Shown one piece after another: positions 22,020-32,782 of a stretch of 64,000 nt of DNA. How positions within the stretch are numbered: position 1 is the first letter of the stretch; the number at the start of each line of letters is the position of its first letter. The position numbers and the translations under genes were made by a program. Source of the DNA: Enoplolaimus lenunculus (lineage: Eukaryota; Nematoda; Enoplea; Enoplida; Thoracostomopsidae); contig JASANG010002950.1 in NCBI GenBank assembly GCA_030248215.1, forward strand, positions 62,001 through 126,000, in the 5' to 3' direction. The notes beneath the pieces are model-generated. The model searched no databases, was not told where the DNA came from, and was given only the letters and a program-made list of their open reading frames with translations.

Positions 22020-22461
22020 CTATTTCTCCAATATGTAAGATAGCCAGTGTAACTGCACCGCGCTGGTATTTTCTTAAACAGACCATGATTCTTGTGCACT
22101 TTACCCTTTATATCTAAAGATTAAGTCTTCGGGTTACGCTTCGGTTCGGGCTTAGGCTTAAGATTAGGTTTAACGAAGACTTAGGTAATGGCTTAGGCTA
22201 AAGAAAGCCTTTTCTTGAAAGTAAGCCTAGGTTAAACCTACAGAAGGAAAGTGTACAAGAGCCTAAATCTTCGCAAAAAATGACAAAGCGTCTTATAAGA
22301 CCTGTAAAAATGGTAAGGAATAAAAACTATGACACATTTTAGCACCTTTCAAGAAATAATTCCTGTTTCGAAGACCAATCAACTTTGACCGCAGCGTCCA
22401 TTTAAGAAGAATGATTGGTTTAACTCATCATATTTGCACTTCATTTACATATCTACACATG
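22020..22461. other. Unassigned, with decayed TTAGGC-like words
   Basis: Scattered GGGCTTAGGCTTAAGATTAG and AAGCCTAGG words at 22130-22230 suggest an old TTAGGC array. No ends and no gene are seen. Confidence 0.4.
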
Positions 22462-22737
22462 TTAAACCTTATTCACACGTCCAAGTTTTTGTTGCGAGAA
22501 CTTGCAACTGCAAATTGCACGCAGAACTTGCGTTTTTTCATTAGCCAATAACGGTTGCAATAAATTCAATGAACTTGCATGGTTATTCACATATGTGAAC
22601 TAAATTCCAAGCATTGATTTTCAATGAATAATTTGTAGCTGCAAGTTTTTCGAACGGGATTTTGAACAAAACTTGCAAGTGCAAGTTGCAGCTACAAGTT
22701 CTCGCAGCAGAAACTTGCACGTGTGATCAGGGCTTAA
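22462..22737. mobile_element. M4 element
   Basis: TTAAACCTTATTCACACGTC at the left and ACGTGTGATCAGGGCTTAA at the right. The ends include TTAA on both sides. Fully alignable with 14886-15176. Confidence 0.85.
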
Positions 22738-23029
22738 TGTTAATATAAATAGACGTACTACATATAAGTATATGGATGAAAGAAACCGAACTTGACATTG
22801 ATTTCGGCATCAAAACCTGAATAAACCAAATTCCTTGCTAATAGCAGCAGGCAAAAATAGTGACAACCAGAAATAGGTCACTTCCTTTATGGGTTCCTTC
22901 TTATAATCATTGATTGCGGCTGAAATAAAATGTATTTATTGTCTTAATATCAATTTTGATGACACTTCGCTTTGATATCGTTTCTAATCGGGAAGATTGT
23001 CATTTAAAATAAAACTTAAAGCTGTAGAG

Positions 23030-23164
23030 ACACATAAAAAATAAACTAATGAATAATAAATAAATATATATAAATATAATTTATATTTTACATATCTCCA
23101 TGTTCCATCTATATACATGCAGTATATATTTATACTGCATATAAGTATGTATATATGTATATAT
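23030..23164. repeat. AT-rich ATATAT/TATACATA tract
   Basis: Simple AT-rich sequence with imperfect ATATATAA and TATACTGCATATAAG repeats. Confidence 0.7.
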
Positions 23165-23290
23165 CAGGGTGCAACCGGAATTCCGGTTCCGGTTCCGGTT
23201 CCGGCATTTTTTCACCTTCCGGTTCCGGTTCCGGTAAATTTTTACCGGATTTAAAAATTCCGGTATTATAATTTGGCCGTTTTCTTAACT
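23165..23290. mobile_element. M7 element, left part
   Basis: CAGGGTGCAACCGGAATTCC followed by GGTTCCGGTTCCGG repeats. No matching right end was found, so the copy is truncated. Confidence 0.65.
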
Positions 23291-23859
23291 TTGCTAATTT
23301 TTAAGAATCTCTTTTGAAAGCCACTTGTACTCCGAATATAAGCCATTGATGGTGGATTTCACTTCAGTCGATGATGAAAATCTAAAATACAACAAATAAA
23401 ATAAATACCTATGTTCGACTAAGGTTATTTCACAAATAATAGAGCAAAAAATAAGATTAAAATATATATCTATTTATTCATTTATTTATTGTTTGTCATT
23501 TGTGTTTTATATCGGCATTGTCTTTATAGTTTGTCATTTATACAAAATAAATAAAAAGAAATAAAACTGAACAACGGCGTTTTTTTAATATTAATTTCAA
23601 GTTTCATCTCGACATTGAAAACTAAAAATCACACAAATTGTTTGTCTTTGTTCAAATTTACTCGACAGATTCTGCCCATTCGGCTGCATTCCATATTTAT
23701 TTTGTAAAAATATTCTAATTTTGAGTGAAAATGTTAGTTTTTTTAATAATTTTATATTTGAAACAATTTGAAAAATTTAAAAAGCAGTGGCGAGCGGAAC
23801 GAATCGAACTGATTTGGTGGCAAAGTACATTTACTCGCTGATGTCAACTGACGATTTAT
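23291..23859. other. AT-rich unassigned sequence
   Basis: Low-GC sequence with many AAATAAAT words. No ORF or element was recognised. Confidence 0.4.
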
Positions 23860-24005
23860 GGCCCATGTGTAAAGATCAGGGGTGAAACGTTTTTTCTGTG
23901 GGACTGCAATACAGTAAGATTTGCTTTAGATTAATTTTTTACTTACTCTTAGAAGCTGATTCTTCGCCTTAGTCTTTAAGCTTAGGCTAAACGAATATGC
24001 TTATA
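23860..24005 (+). mobile_element. TTAGGC MITE, type A, right end lost
   Basis: GGCCCATGTGTAAAGATCAG starts the element, and the TTAGGC part is eroded. The copy is cut at 24005, where an M2 right half begins. Confidence 0.75.
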
Positions 24006-24087
24006 AGTCGAATTTGACTCAGTTTGTGTAGTCATGAAAAGCCTATTTCGGAAAGAGTCAGTTTGACTCACCATTTTTTACCGTGTT
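24006..24087. mobile_element. M2 MITE, right half only
   Basis: GTCGAATTTGACTCAGTTTG to CACCATTTTTTACCGTG is the right arm of M2, joined directly to a truncated TTAGGC MITE. The junction suggests a deletion between two elements. Confidence 0.8.
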
Positions 24088-24711
24088 TGGTTCAAGTTGT
24101 TTATCCATGTTTGCGACATAATTAAAGTTTTTTATATTTTTTACACAACAAACAAAATTGTCTTTAACTTATCTATCAAATAACACAACTCATGTTTAAA
24201 GTCTCACTTTACTTTGAAAAAAATCGCTGATTTGAACAAAATTTCAAACAAACCGTTCCGGTAGCCGGAAATTGTATGTTTTGAAACCTTAAAATTGAAC
24301 TGGAACATTGAGATTTGGAATTTGATTGGATACACAGTTGAATTCCACGTTTTGTGCGTTTTGCATAGAAATTCTTGTTACTGTTTCGCTAGAATACATG
24401 GACGCAGATCCTGCTGATGTCAGTTTAAATTGACAGTACAAAAAGTCAATTTAAAATGGTCCATATTGCACAATTGTAAAAAGTATGCTTATTTCACTTG
24501 ATAATTACATACAAGCAACCCAAATATTGCGTTGTCGTTCAAATCGTCTGTACTTCGGTAGGTTTGGATTAATATCATGAGTCGGACGTGGGTATCATAT
24601 TTCATACAGAATTGTCAGATACACGTAATTTTTCAATTTTAGCTAAAAACGTAACATTATTCAGTGTAAATCTGTGTCAACGTTGCAACTGTCACGTTCA
24701 AAATCCACCTG
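24088..24711. other. Region upstream of the Ly6-like gene
   Basis: Contains a short decayed CCGG-rich patch near 24255 (CCGTTCCGGTAGCCGG). It is the candidate 5' region of the downstream gene; no clear promoter motif is seen. Confidence 0.35.
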
Positions 24712-26993
24712 ATGGTTTACCGATTTGTGTCTTCTGCTAAAATATACTTAATTCAACTGGTGATTGGAATACGGATTCACTTGGACTCGACGCTAATATG
24801 CAACCGGTGCTCGCTGTGTTATGATTGGGAGCAATTTTGTATGATTTCTGCATCGAAAACGTGTGAACTCGAAGCTGTCAACTGTTCGAGCAAAAGGTGA
24901 GTGGTCTGACATCTGATTGTCGTAATTTTAAGGCGTTCGAATGTAAGCATTGCTTTCTTATTAGGGCTTTACCAAGTTCTGTTCGGAAAGTAAACATGCA
25001 TATCGCTGTCGAAGAGGTTATTTTCTATTGTTTGGGTTTTACGTTTCGGCAATTACAGCAGGTTCGCAGCCAGCTCACCTTTCTAACGGGCTTAAAATCT
25101 ATCAGAAGGTGCCTACAACACTGTAAATTCCAGTGAGTTGATTTCAACTCAGACTGAGTTAAATCACTCAGTCTGAGTTAGGACTATCAGAACTAATAAT
25201 TCTGAGTTGATATAACTCGTTCTGATTTAAATAATCAACTTTCCGGAATCAAATCAACTCAGAGTGAGAATCAGCGAAACTCAGAGTGAGTTAATGTTTG
25301 CTGTTATTAACTCAGAAGTAATTAACTTTCTGTCTGAGTTGATTAATTAACTCATTGGAATTTACAGTGAAGGGGTTTCGTTCACTTACAAGCAAGATTG
25401 AAAATTTTCTGGGGGGAAGGCAAAATTTTTATATGGGGGGACTGCGCCCCTCTGCTTCCACGCCCATTGCCTATGGGCCCGAATTACAGCTGCTTCAACG
25501 AGAATATTTGATACTGACAGGAGGGGAGACGCTATTTTCAATTGCACATTATGGATCAAGGTATAGAAAGGACAGGGTCAAAATATATTTTACGGTGTAT
25601 CCGGTGATTGGTCACGATTCACAAACGTGGCTTACATTATTTTAGACTGGCCTAAAGTTTGCCTAGAAGGCAGTCAGGAGGGGCGTCAGCTACGGTCGAT
25701 AATAAGTGGTAGGTTCGGATCTGGGGGATGCAAAGAGTCATATTGACGGCATTAATACAGTGGTAGTCAGAGAGCAACCGGAATTCCGGTTCCGGCAAGA
25801 AATGCGGTATTTTTTCACCGGAATTTTACCAAAAGAAAAATTGGTATATTACTCTTACTTATCTATCTAAAATTGTCTGAGCGTTTATTACCAAAATTTT
25901 CAATTTGTGCCCGACTCCATAATTTATCATATGTTTCCACATACTGCATTTGTTTCAGGATTTTGGCATTCCAAATGGTGTGTTTACAGCATTAAAAGCG
26001 ATAAAATAGCGCTTTAAAATAATTTTTTTGGTGACAAATATCTTTTATTTTCCGGTTCCGTCTCCGGTTCCGGTATTTTACAATTCAGGTTGCACCCTGG
26101 TAGTAGTAGTTGTGTTGCGGTCAGTGGGACTTAAACAGATGCTTTACGGGATTATTTGAGTCTTTCTGTATCCAAAAAAGTAAAGGATACCATCCATATC
26201 TCCCTAGAAATATTTTAGCCTCTCGTTTGGAATCGTTTCAGGAATTCGGTTTGTATCATCGGAATGATGGGCTACGATCAACGAGGCCTTGGGCCGGACC
26301 GGTTCATTCTAAGCGGATGCTACCCAGCGGACCTTGTGTCCACATCGCTCGCACTGAGGCATCCAAAATTCAGACCGCACCCGGGGAAAAAGCATTGCCA
26401 GGCTGGCAGTCGGGCATTTCGCCCTCCGAGGTTTAACCTTAGCGGTTCCAGCGGGGCACCTTACGTCCCACAAATCAGCGTCCCAAACACTTCTTGGTTT
26501 TGTTACTGCCAAGATTCAGATTTTTGCAATGAAATTTCATTGATTGCCGATTTCGATGCCGCTGGGCGAGGGAAATTGTTACATCCGCAAGATAAATACC
26601 AGGTACCCGAACCGCGTACAAAGGGTAAACTGGTAGCCGTTGCGTATTCAAACGAGCTTCAGCTTAGCTTCCAAAACGCTAGTGATACATCTAAATTCGA
26701 CCCTAGCACAATTCTACGGTCAGGCTCTGATCCAGACCTGCCCACCACTTATGAAAGCACCAATCCAACTTTCAATTTTCCGCCCGCTTCGAACGGTGTT
26801 CCTGGGTCTCCTTCTTCTGAGCCCAAATACCTGCCGACCCTCGAAATGGATTTCCTGCCGTCAATGCCTTCAAGTATTCCTAATTCTGGATTGCCTTTGA
26901 CAGAGCAACGACGTTTGTTGGACTCCAATCACATCTCAACTCCAATTCGTTTTAACTCGAATCCTGATTTGTTTGATAATAAACAGTCGGTGG

Positions 26994-27077
<84 letters not shown>

Positions 27078-27250
27078 CGGTTGAAACAACTGTCGAGGCG
27101 GAAGATATATTATACAAGGATGGTTTGAACAATAGCCGAATGGAAAACTCATTGAGGTCCCAAGGTACTCAGTTAGCACCGACATCATCGTTTACAGGGG
27201 TTGTCGTTGCAATTTGGGTACGGTATGTGGTAATGCCAAATACGAGTTGA
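24712..27250 (+). CDS. Ly6/uPAR-like cysteine-rich protein with Thr-rich tail
   Basis: Two exons, 24712-24896 and 26242-27250, joined in phase 2 (AG|G, Arg62), give 397 residues. Residues 1-25 contain a short hydrophobic stretch (IYLIQLVIGI) that may be a signal peptide. Cysteines sit at 30, 33, 36, 43, 51, 58, 66, 88, 114, 149, 151 and 157. The block closes with WFCYCQDSDFCNE, the C-x-C-x5-C-N ending of three-finger Ly6/uPAR domains, as in nematode ODR-2-like proteins. The seam between exons falls inside this domain, which supports the splice. Residues about 160-370 are polar and Pro/Ser-rich and include a run of nearly 30 Thr encoded by (ACA)n at about 26996-27078. The last residues (TGVVVAIWVRYVVMPNTS) are mildly hydrophobic and could be a weak GPI-attachment signal, or a further exon may follow. 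Such proteins are usually secreted or membrane-anchored modulators. Family call moderate; start and 3' end uncertain. The intron holds nested MITEs. Confidence 0.6.
25060..25480. mobile_element. GCAGCCAGCT...TATGGGCC element, split by an M3 insertion
   Basis: The left part GTTCGCAGCCAGCTCACC and the right part with TTACAAGCAAGATTGAAAAT and GCCTATGGGCC match the uninterrupted element at 34194-34358. Between them lies M3 (25119-25369). Confidence 0.7.
25119..25369. mobile_element. M3 element nested in an older element
   Basis: CACTGTAAATTCCAGTGAGT at the left and TTGGAATTTACAGTG at the right. The interior consists of AACTCAGACTGAGTT-type words. It interrupts homology between 25060-25480 and 34194-34358. 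Confidence 0.85.
25769..26099. mobile_element. M7 hAT-like element, 142 bp before Ly6-like exon 2
   Basis: CAGAGAGCAACCGGAATTCC at the left and TTCAGGTTGCACCCTG at the right. Flanks GTGGTAGT and GTAGTAGT match at 7 of 8. Confidence 0.82.
26996..27078 (+). repeat. (ACA)n microsatellite inside coding exon
   Basis: Nearly uninterrupted ACA repeat in the reading frame of the Ly6-like gene, giving a poly-Thr run. The antisense poly-Val and poly-Leu readings are artefacts. Confidence 0.95.
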
Positions 27251-27261
27251 AGAAGAAGTGT

Positions 27262-27487
27262 GGGTGCAAGCTGTGAGTGGAAGTATGTGATTGTAACTGC
27301 GACAATGATGAAAATCGCAGCGGAAGCTGTGGGTGGACGTATATGATTGTAACTGCGAAAATGATGCAAATCGCAGCGGAAGCTGTGGGTGGAAGTATAT
27401 GATTGTAACGGCAAAAATGATGAAGATCGCTGCGGAAGCTGTGGGTGGAAGTAAATCAATGTAACTGCGAAATTAATGAAGATCGCA
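27262..27487. repeat. Four-copy tandem repeat, unit 56 bp
   Basis: Units of the form GTGGGTGGAAGTATATGATT plus GTAACTGCGAAAATGATGAA plus GATCGCAGCGGAAGCT repeat about four times with point differences. The period is not a multiple of 3, so it is unlikely to be one coding frame. It starts about 12 bp after the stop codon of the Ly6-like gene, in the probable 3' untranslated region. Confidence 0.9.
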
Positions 27488-27893
27488 GTGGAAACTGTAA
27501 CTAAAACTAGGGCGGAAGCGGAACTAATGGCACTAGAAAAGGGCAGCGGTTAAGATGGTTTCGGAAGTGGACGGTGCGGCTGAATCGTGATGGGCCAGAG
27601 GAAAGCCAAAGCTACGGTGGACGAGCGAGGTGTGTCATGGCACATTTTTGTTGTTCCGTCTCTTAAAGGTGATTGTGCTCCCTCGACTAACCATTCCTGT
27701 GAGCGGGGTAAGCCAGGAAAAGTGGCTTAAGTTGAAAGCGAAGTAAGTTTTTAAGTGAACAATGAATGGTGGAAGCTGTCAGAAACTGTTGGAAACATTT
27801 ACGCAAATACCAGAAGCAACGTGTCCCTGTGACTTGGTGGCTTGAAACAGCTCTGAGAACAATATTTATGAGAAAGTTCTGTATACTAAAACC
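27488..27893. other. Unassigned sequence
   Basis: Fairly GC-rich sequence (GGAAGTGGACGGTGCGGCTG near 27566) with no recognised domain. It may be 3' untranslated or unannotated exon sequence of the Ly6-like gene. Confidence 0.35.
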
Positions 27894-28150
27894 CAGGGTA
27901 AACGGATAACAAAAGTAACGGAAACGGAAAATGAATGTTCAAGTGTAAAAGTTTCAAAGATGTTTTATTTTTCTGCGAACACAATTGAGTCGTGCAAATA
28001 TTCGGCTGACTTTCTAAAATTTTGAAGACGAAATAACGGATGCCCGAAATTTTCACGACTTTGGTTGAATTTCGTAGTTTTTATTTCATTTCAAACAATT
28101 TCAGCATATCGTCAAAAACCATTTCTGCGAAATGTTTATTTTTTGTTTGT
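27894..28150. mobile_element. M6 element, left part
   Basis: CAGGGTAAACGGATAACAAA, then the TTTTATTTTTCTGCGAACAC and AATTGAGTCGTGCAAATATT blocks, match 20114-20475. The right end is absent. Confidence 0.7.
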
Positions 28151-28467
28151 TTGAAAAATTTTCGTCGTTGCCACTGAATTCAATATCTTAGTTTATGATG
28201 GCACATCCTGATCACCACCGGGTCTGCAATCTCCCTTAATTAAGCCTATGAAGCGTAGGTTCAGGCAAATGATCAGTGTTTGGCGTAGGAAAACTATTTT
28301 ATAAGCCTAAACCCTAACTTAAACCAAAACCTAAATGTGAGGAATGTGTATAGAAGCTGCGAAATTCGTTGGACTGTCTGATTATGCCGGAATAACTAAA
28401 CATACAATAACATTTTTAATGGAAAAAATATTCAATTGCTGTTATTAATCCGTTCTCACATTGCGTA

Positions 28468-28676
28468 CACAGCAAAAAATGGTGATTCAAATTGACTCTC
28501 TCCGAAATACGCTCTACGGGACCACACAAACTGAGTCAAATTTCGACTACGCCAGAGCAAAACGTGCGACTCAGTGAGTCGAATTTGACTCTGGCGGAGT
28601 CGAATTTTGACTGTTTGTGTAGTCCCGTAGAGCGTATTTCGTTGAGAGTCAAGTTGACTAACCATTTTTTGCTGTG
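28468..28676. mobile_element. M2 hairpin MITE
   Basis: CACAGCAAAAAATGGTGATT at the left and AACCATTTTTTGCTGTG at the right, inside TA. The end variant CACAGC differs from CACTGC in the same way on both sides, so it is a subfamily, not decay. Confidence 0.85.
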
Positions 28677-28689
28677 TAGGCTGTAAACT

Positions 28690-29499
28690 AAATTCAGAGC
28701 ATTCTGTAAATGTGAATTAATACCCATTACGAATTTGTACGGTGCAGCAACTTTATATGACAGGAAAGCGTTCCAGTGTTCAAGAATCAAACTCCAAACA
28801 GCTGAAATGTGATGATAAACGCCTTTCCGCCCGTGAGGCTGCGACTGAAATCTGTGGCTTGAGTTCAACCCTCATAGTGAAGGCGGGCTGGCAAACGTCA
28901 CAAAACGCAACAATTGTCTCAGGTATGGAGTGACCTTAGCATTTTAACACAAAAAATTTCTGACGAAGGGCGTACACCCTCCCTCCGCCCTCGCTCTGGA
29001 TCCGTTAGTGGCTGGAAATCAATTTGATTACAGCGTTCAGTATCTCATAGCAGTCGTTCCGATATATCAGACGGCCGCTAAATAAAAATAAATGTCAGCT
29101 GACAAAGTTACAAACTTGAATAGTTGGACAACTCTAAATTTTTTTAAAGTTCCCTACGTAGTCGAATATAACCGCAGTGCACTGCCAGCAATTCGACCTG
29201 CAAACGTTTGTTTACCTTAAGATCGTATTTCGTTTTAACAAATAAATTGTCATTCTCGGCCATGGTTATAACGTTTATATCGCACCTTTTCGTCTCTTCA
29301 TCAGCCTAAAATCAACACCTTTCTTGTATTCCGTTCAAACTTTGAGCCTACAAGTTTTATATGGTTTGTAACCTTAACTCTTGAATCGCTGAAAACGCCA
29401 AAGGCAATTTGTCTAATGTCATTTTGTAATTTTGTTAATATTCGAATACTAGAAAAAGATGAAACCATTTTTTATAACCGGAATACTTTAATTATTTGA
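28690..29499. other. Unassigned, with a degenerate repeat at 28880-29005
   Basis: 28880-29005 (GGCGGGCTGGCAAACG ... TCTGGATCCG) resembles the CAGAGGCGGATCC element at 9977-10219. The remainder holds no recognisable gene. Confidence 0.4.
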
Positions 29500-29572
29500 A
29501 CGGAGTTCGAATCCTAGCATAAAAGTAGGTCTCAGGGGAAATAGAAAATATTCATGTAAGAAAGGGTTAAGC
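29500..29572 (+). mobile_element. M5 right-end fragment with B-box-like segment
   Basis: CGGAGTTCGAATCCTAGCAT through to GTAAGAAAGGGTTAA is the 3' part of M5. It is fused to a TAAGCC array. Confidence 0.8.
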
Positions 29573-29735
29573 GTATTCCTAAACCTAAGCCTAAGCCTAA
29601 GCAAAACTGTATTCCTAAGCCTAAGCCAAAGCGTTGCAAAAATGTGTTCCTAAGCCTAAGCCGAAGCCTAAGCCTTAGCCTAAGCCTAAGCCGAAGCCTA
29701 AGCCTTTCGGAACGGGTTACAGAGGCGGGGTATAC
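29573..29735 (-). repeat. (TAAGCC)n array with type C spacers
   Basis: Repeats of CCTAAG with GCGTTGCAAAAATGTGTTCC spacers, as in the 32783-33548 element. It starts at the TTAA of an M5 end. The outer MITE ends are missing. Confidence 0.75.
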
Positions 29736-29845
29736 ACTCAAGCTTTATGCGAACTAACGAATATGGACTGAATTTGAAACAATTTTTCATTTAAGAGGTT
29801 TGTAGCCACCGAAAAAATAACAAAGCGAAAACTGCCAACGTGTCT

Positions 29846-30057
29846 CAGTGCAAAAAATGGTGCGTCAAATTGACTCTTTCCGAAATAGGCTTTTCCTGAC
29901 AAGACAAACTGAGGTAAAATTCGACTCCGCCAGAGTCAAACATGTGACTCAGTGAATCGAATTTGACTCTGGCGGAGTCGACTTTTGACTCAATTTGAGT
30001 AGTCCCGAAAAGCCTATTTCGGAGAGAGTCAATTTGAGTCACCATATTTTCGCAGTG
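29846..30057. mobile_element. M2 hairpin MITE
   Basis: CAGTGCAAAAAATGGTGCGT at the left and ACCATATTTTCGCAGTGTG at the right, central GACTCTGGCGGAGTCGACTT. It carries the AGGCTTTTCCTGACAAGAC variant rather than GGCTCTACGGGACTAC. Confidence 0.85.
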
Positions 30058-30369
30058 TGTATTCCAAAATCTAACTGCTTTTTTCTTGTTTTTCCTGTAA
30101 TTTTGGGGTCCACTGTGTATTCTCTACACTATCCTTTGCATACTTGTCTATTTTTACAACCATTCAGACTTTGGTTGGGCGTTTAATGTTTTTAGCTTGA
30201 GTCCACGCCATGGCCTGTGGGTGGTGCTCAGCTAAAAATGCGGTTCCTATGAAATTTCCAGTGTTGATTGGCCAGTGGCAGATCCAGGATTTTCCGGTTG
30301 AGAGGATAGTTTTTGGTGTCAGAATTTTACAATTGTCAACCGGATCATAAAAACGTAATGTAATAATAA

Positions 30370-30457
30370 CGAAAACGGATTGTGATCAAAATAAGGGAAA
30401 CGAAAACATACACCGATCTGTACCGGAAACTGCACCAGAGATCCGGTTATGCCATTG
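30370..30457. mobile_element. M6 right-end fragment
   Basis: ACGAAAACGGATTGTGATCA to GAGATCCGGTTATGCCATTG matches the M6 right end (CCGGTTACGCCCTG). Confidence 0.55.
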
Positions 30458-30553
30458 TTTTTAATGCGTGTTTTGGAAGTTGTTCCGATGGCGTCAAGGT
30501 GCAATATTTTGTGGAGCCAAGTTGCATCAGCGCCATAATTTTTGAGCAATTTA

Positions 30554-30753
30554 CACTGCAAAAAACGGTAAGTCAAATTGACTCTCTCCGAAATAGGCTT
30601 TTTCTGACTACGCAAACTGAGTCATAATTTGACTTCACCTGAGTCAACTTCGACTCCATTTGACCTTGGCGGAGTCGAATTTTGATTCTGTCTGTCTAGT
30701 CAGGAAAAGCCTATTTCGGAGAGAGTCAATTTGATTCATCATTTTTTGCAGTG
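30554..30753. mobile_element. M2 hairpin MITE, TA flanks intact
   Basis: CACTGCAAAAAACGGTAAGT at the left and CATCATTTTTTGCAGTG at the right. Both sides are flanked by TA. Confidence 0.88.
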
Positions 30754-31000
30754 TAGCTTGAAACCACATTGTGAGGTTCGGACGAACCATTTACATCCAT
30801 AGAGTTTCAAAAAGAAAAGGCTGCTGAGAAGAAAGACATCCATCATTCTGATTGGTTCCGCCGTTTATACGGATTGGTACAGTTTTATCATTGGAGTTCA
30901 GATGTTGGCTGACTGGTGTGGACCATCATAAATGTTGTGTCTTTATTGCTGTCTGATTTCACATTGTTTTCCCGTTCAAAATCAATATTGAACCAGTCTC

Positions 31001-31201
31001 GTGTTACAACCGTCAAGTGAACAGCATCGATTCGGTGCGACACAAAAGCGTTTGTGGTATTTTTCAATCAGCAATTCGATTGACACCAGGCGGCAGCGAA
31101 AAGAGTTTGACCTCCTCTCAAACGGTTGGAAAATGTTTGTAATATTATTTGAATGCTGGTTCAGAATGACTCAATTTAAAATTCACACAAACCAAAGTTG
31201 A
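31001..31201 (+). CDS. Unrecognised ORF, possible beta-sandwich exon (candidate)
   Basis: Open frame of about 60 codons. Its end (SNGWKMFVILFECWFRMTQF, then KIHTNQS) has the alternating hydrophobic pattern that closes a galectin-type carbohydrate-recognition domain. Two ORFs at 40875-41148 and 43547-43777 look alike. There are no flanking exons, and the predicted start is a TTG. It may be a chance frame or a decayed exon. No function is assigned. Confidence 0.2.
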   Translation: MLQPSSEQHRFGATQKRLWYFSISNSIDTRRQRKEFDLLSNGWKMFVILFECWFRMTQFKIHTNQS

Positions 31202-31389
31202 AATTTAACTTGAAAAGATTAACAAATTAGTCGAGTTGAGGGTATTGACACAGACGCGGTTAAACTGAAATTTGATTCGCTGTCTTGTTTGCTCTCTTCG
31301 TGATATTTTGGCCCAATAAAAAACGTGCCCAATCATTGAAGAAATGTTAAAATTTGACAAGATGAACACAACACCAAATCAAATTTGTA

Positions 31390-31600
31390 CACTGCAAAAA
31401 ATGGTGAGTTCAATTGACTCTCTCCGAAACAGGATCTATGGAACTACACAAATTGAGTCCAATTGGACTCGCGACAGTCAAACGTGCCACTCAGTGAGTC
31501 GAATTACTACTCTGGCGGAGTAGAATTTGACTCTCAGTTTGTGTAGTCCCGTAGAGACTATTTCTGAGAGAGTCAATTTGTTCCACCTTTTTTTGCAGTG
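31390..31600. mobile_element. M2 hairpin MITE, TA flanks intact
   Basis: CACTGCAAAAAATGGTGAGT at the left and TTTTTTTGCAGTG at the right with TA on both sides. The arms are more diverged than in other copies. Confidence 0.85.
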
Positions 31601-31710
31601 TAGAAAACTGAATTACATCCGCAATAGTTAGGAACCGAAACGCTGTAGAACTATCACATGGTAAAAGTATGTGTGTATGCTATTGGGTTAATATCAGAAG
31701 TATATATCAC

Positions 31711-32012
31711 GGTGTAACTGAGAAAATTGTGTTATTTTTACTCTCAAAAACGGATCTAAATGACGTATATGTCTGGCAATTTTTCATTACAGATATACTG
31801 AAATTGTTCGAAATGAAATAAAATTTACGAAATTCATTCAAGATCTTAAAAATGTCGGTGCATCCGCCATGTTTTCTTTAAAATTGTTGAAAAACCGGTA
31901 ATAATTTACACGTCACAATTGTGTTGGCAGAAAACATGTAAAATGACGTTTTTGAAACTTCTAAACTTCAATATCCGTTTTCCGTTTCAATTAACGACAC
32001 CGGATTCGGAGA
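31711..32012. mobile_element. M6 element, eroded, inverted orientation
   Basis: CACGGTGTAACTGAG-like left end, AATTGTGTTGGCAGAAAACA and TCCGTTTTCCGTTTC blocks. These are the complement of the M6 interior at 20114-20475. Confidence 0.55.
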
Positions 32013-32098
32013 ATGATCTAAGAAACCTTAAACAGGCTTTTGATTGAATCTTAAGCGAAATGGAAATTAGTCTGCATTGCTTGAAGCGGCTGTATCTA

Positions 32099-32365
32099 TT
32101 AATCCTTTCTCACATGAATATTTGCTATTTCACATGAGACGTAATATCTAGGTGAGATTCGAACCCCAGTCTCACGGGTGGGAGGCGTTTACGATGACCA
32201 CTGAGCTGTATGAGCTTGACGCTCGAACCCGAGGGGGCTCTCACGTCTTGTGGAGATTTTGCACTGCGCATATGTTATAAATGTTAAAAACTGCTCACAA
32301 TGTTTATTGCTCGCATATTATTGTATTTAGTTGCTCATAGTATACTCTACGAGTGAAAGGGTTAA
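32099..32365 (-). mobile_element. M5 TTAA element, mixed end types
   Basis: The left end TTAATCCTTTCTCACATGAA is standard; the right end GTATACTCTACGAGTGAAAG-GGTTAA is the variant type. The core on the minus strand contains the tRNA-like segment (GTTCGAATCTCACC). TTAA occurs at both ends. Confidence 0.8.
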
Positions 32366-32782
32366 AATAACCCATGTTCGTATGTGTTTGCAAACATATT
32401 TTACCTGTCCGTAGTTGCCAAACGGTAAACCAGCGCCACGTCCTTGCGTCAATGCCTTAACAGTACTGATATATACAAAGTGATCTTCAGTTCTCGGCGT
32501 TGAAATCACCACAGATTTATATTAATACAGCTCTCGTGCCGATATAATATCCAGAGTCACACCTGTCCCAAAGCGATATCTTTCCGTTTGCTTATGATAA
32601 AAACAACAGACGTATATGAGAGAGAGCGAGTATTCTTTGTTATTAACTTTTCTCCAACTAAACAACAACTCGTGTCTTCTTAATAGTCAGTCAATCTTGG
32701 CTTGTTTGGTTTATGGACTGTGTTTTAGCTGAACCATACGCTATGCTGTATAGGACTGCGGACACCGAAGGGTTCAAATATT
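32366..32782. other. Unassigned sequence
   Basis: No gene or element was recognised. A short antisense ORF over 32327-32512 overlaps the M5 end and is not supported. Confidence 0.4.

Noticed and set aside
26929-27188. Antisense poly-Val and poly-Leu ORFs
   Set aside because: Shadows of the ACA microsatellite in the Ly6-like exon.
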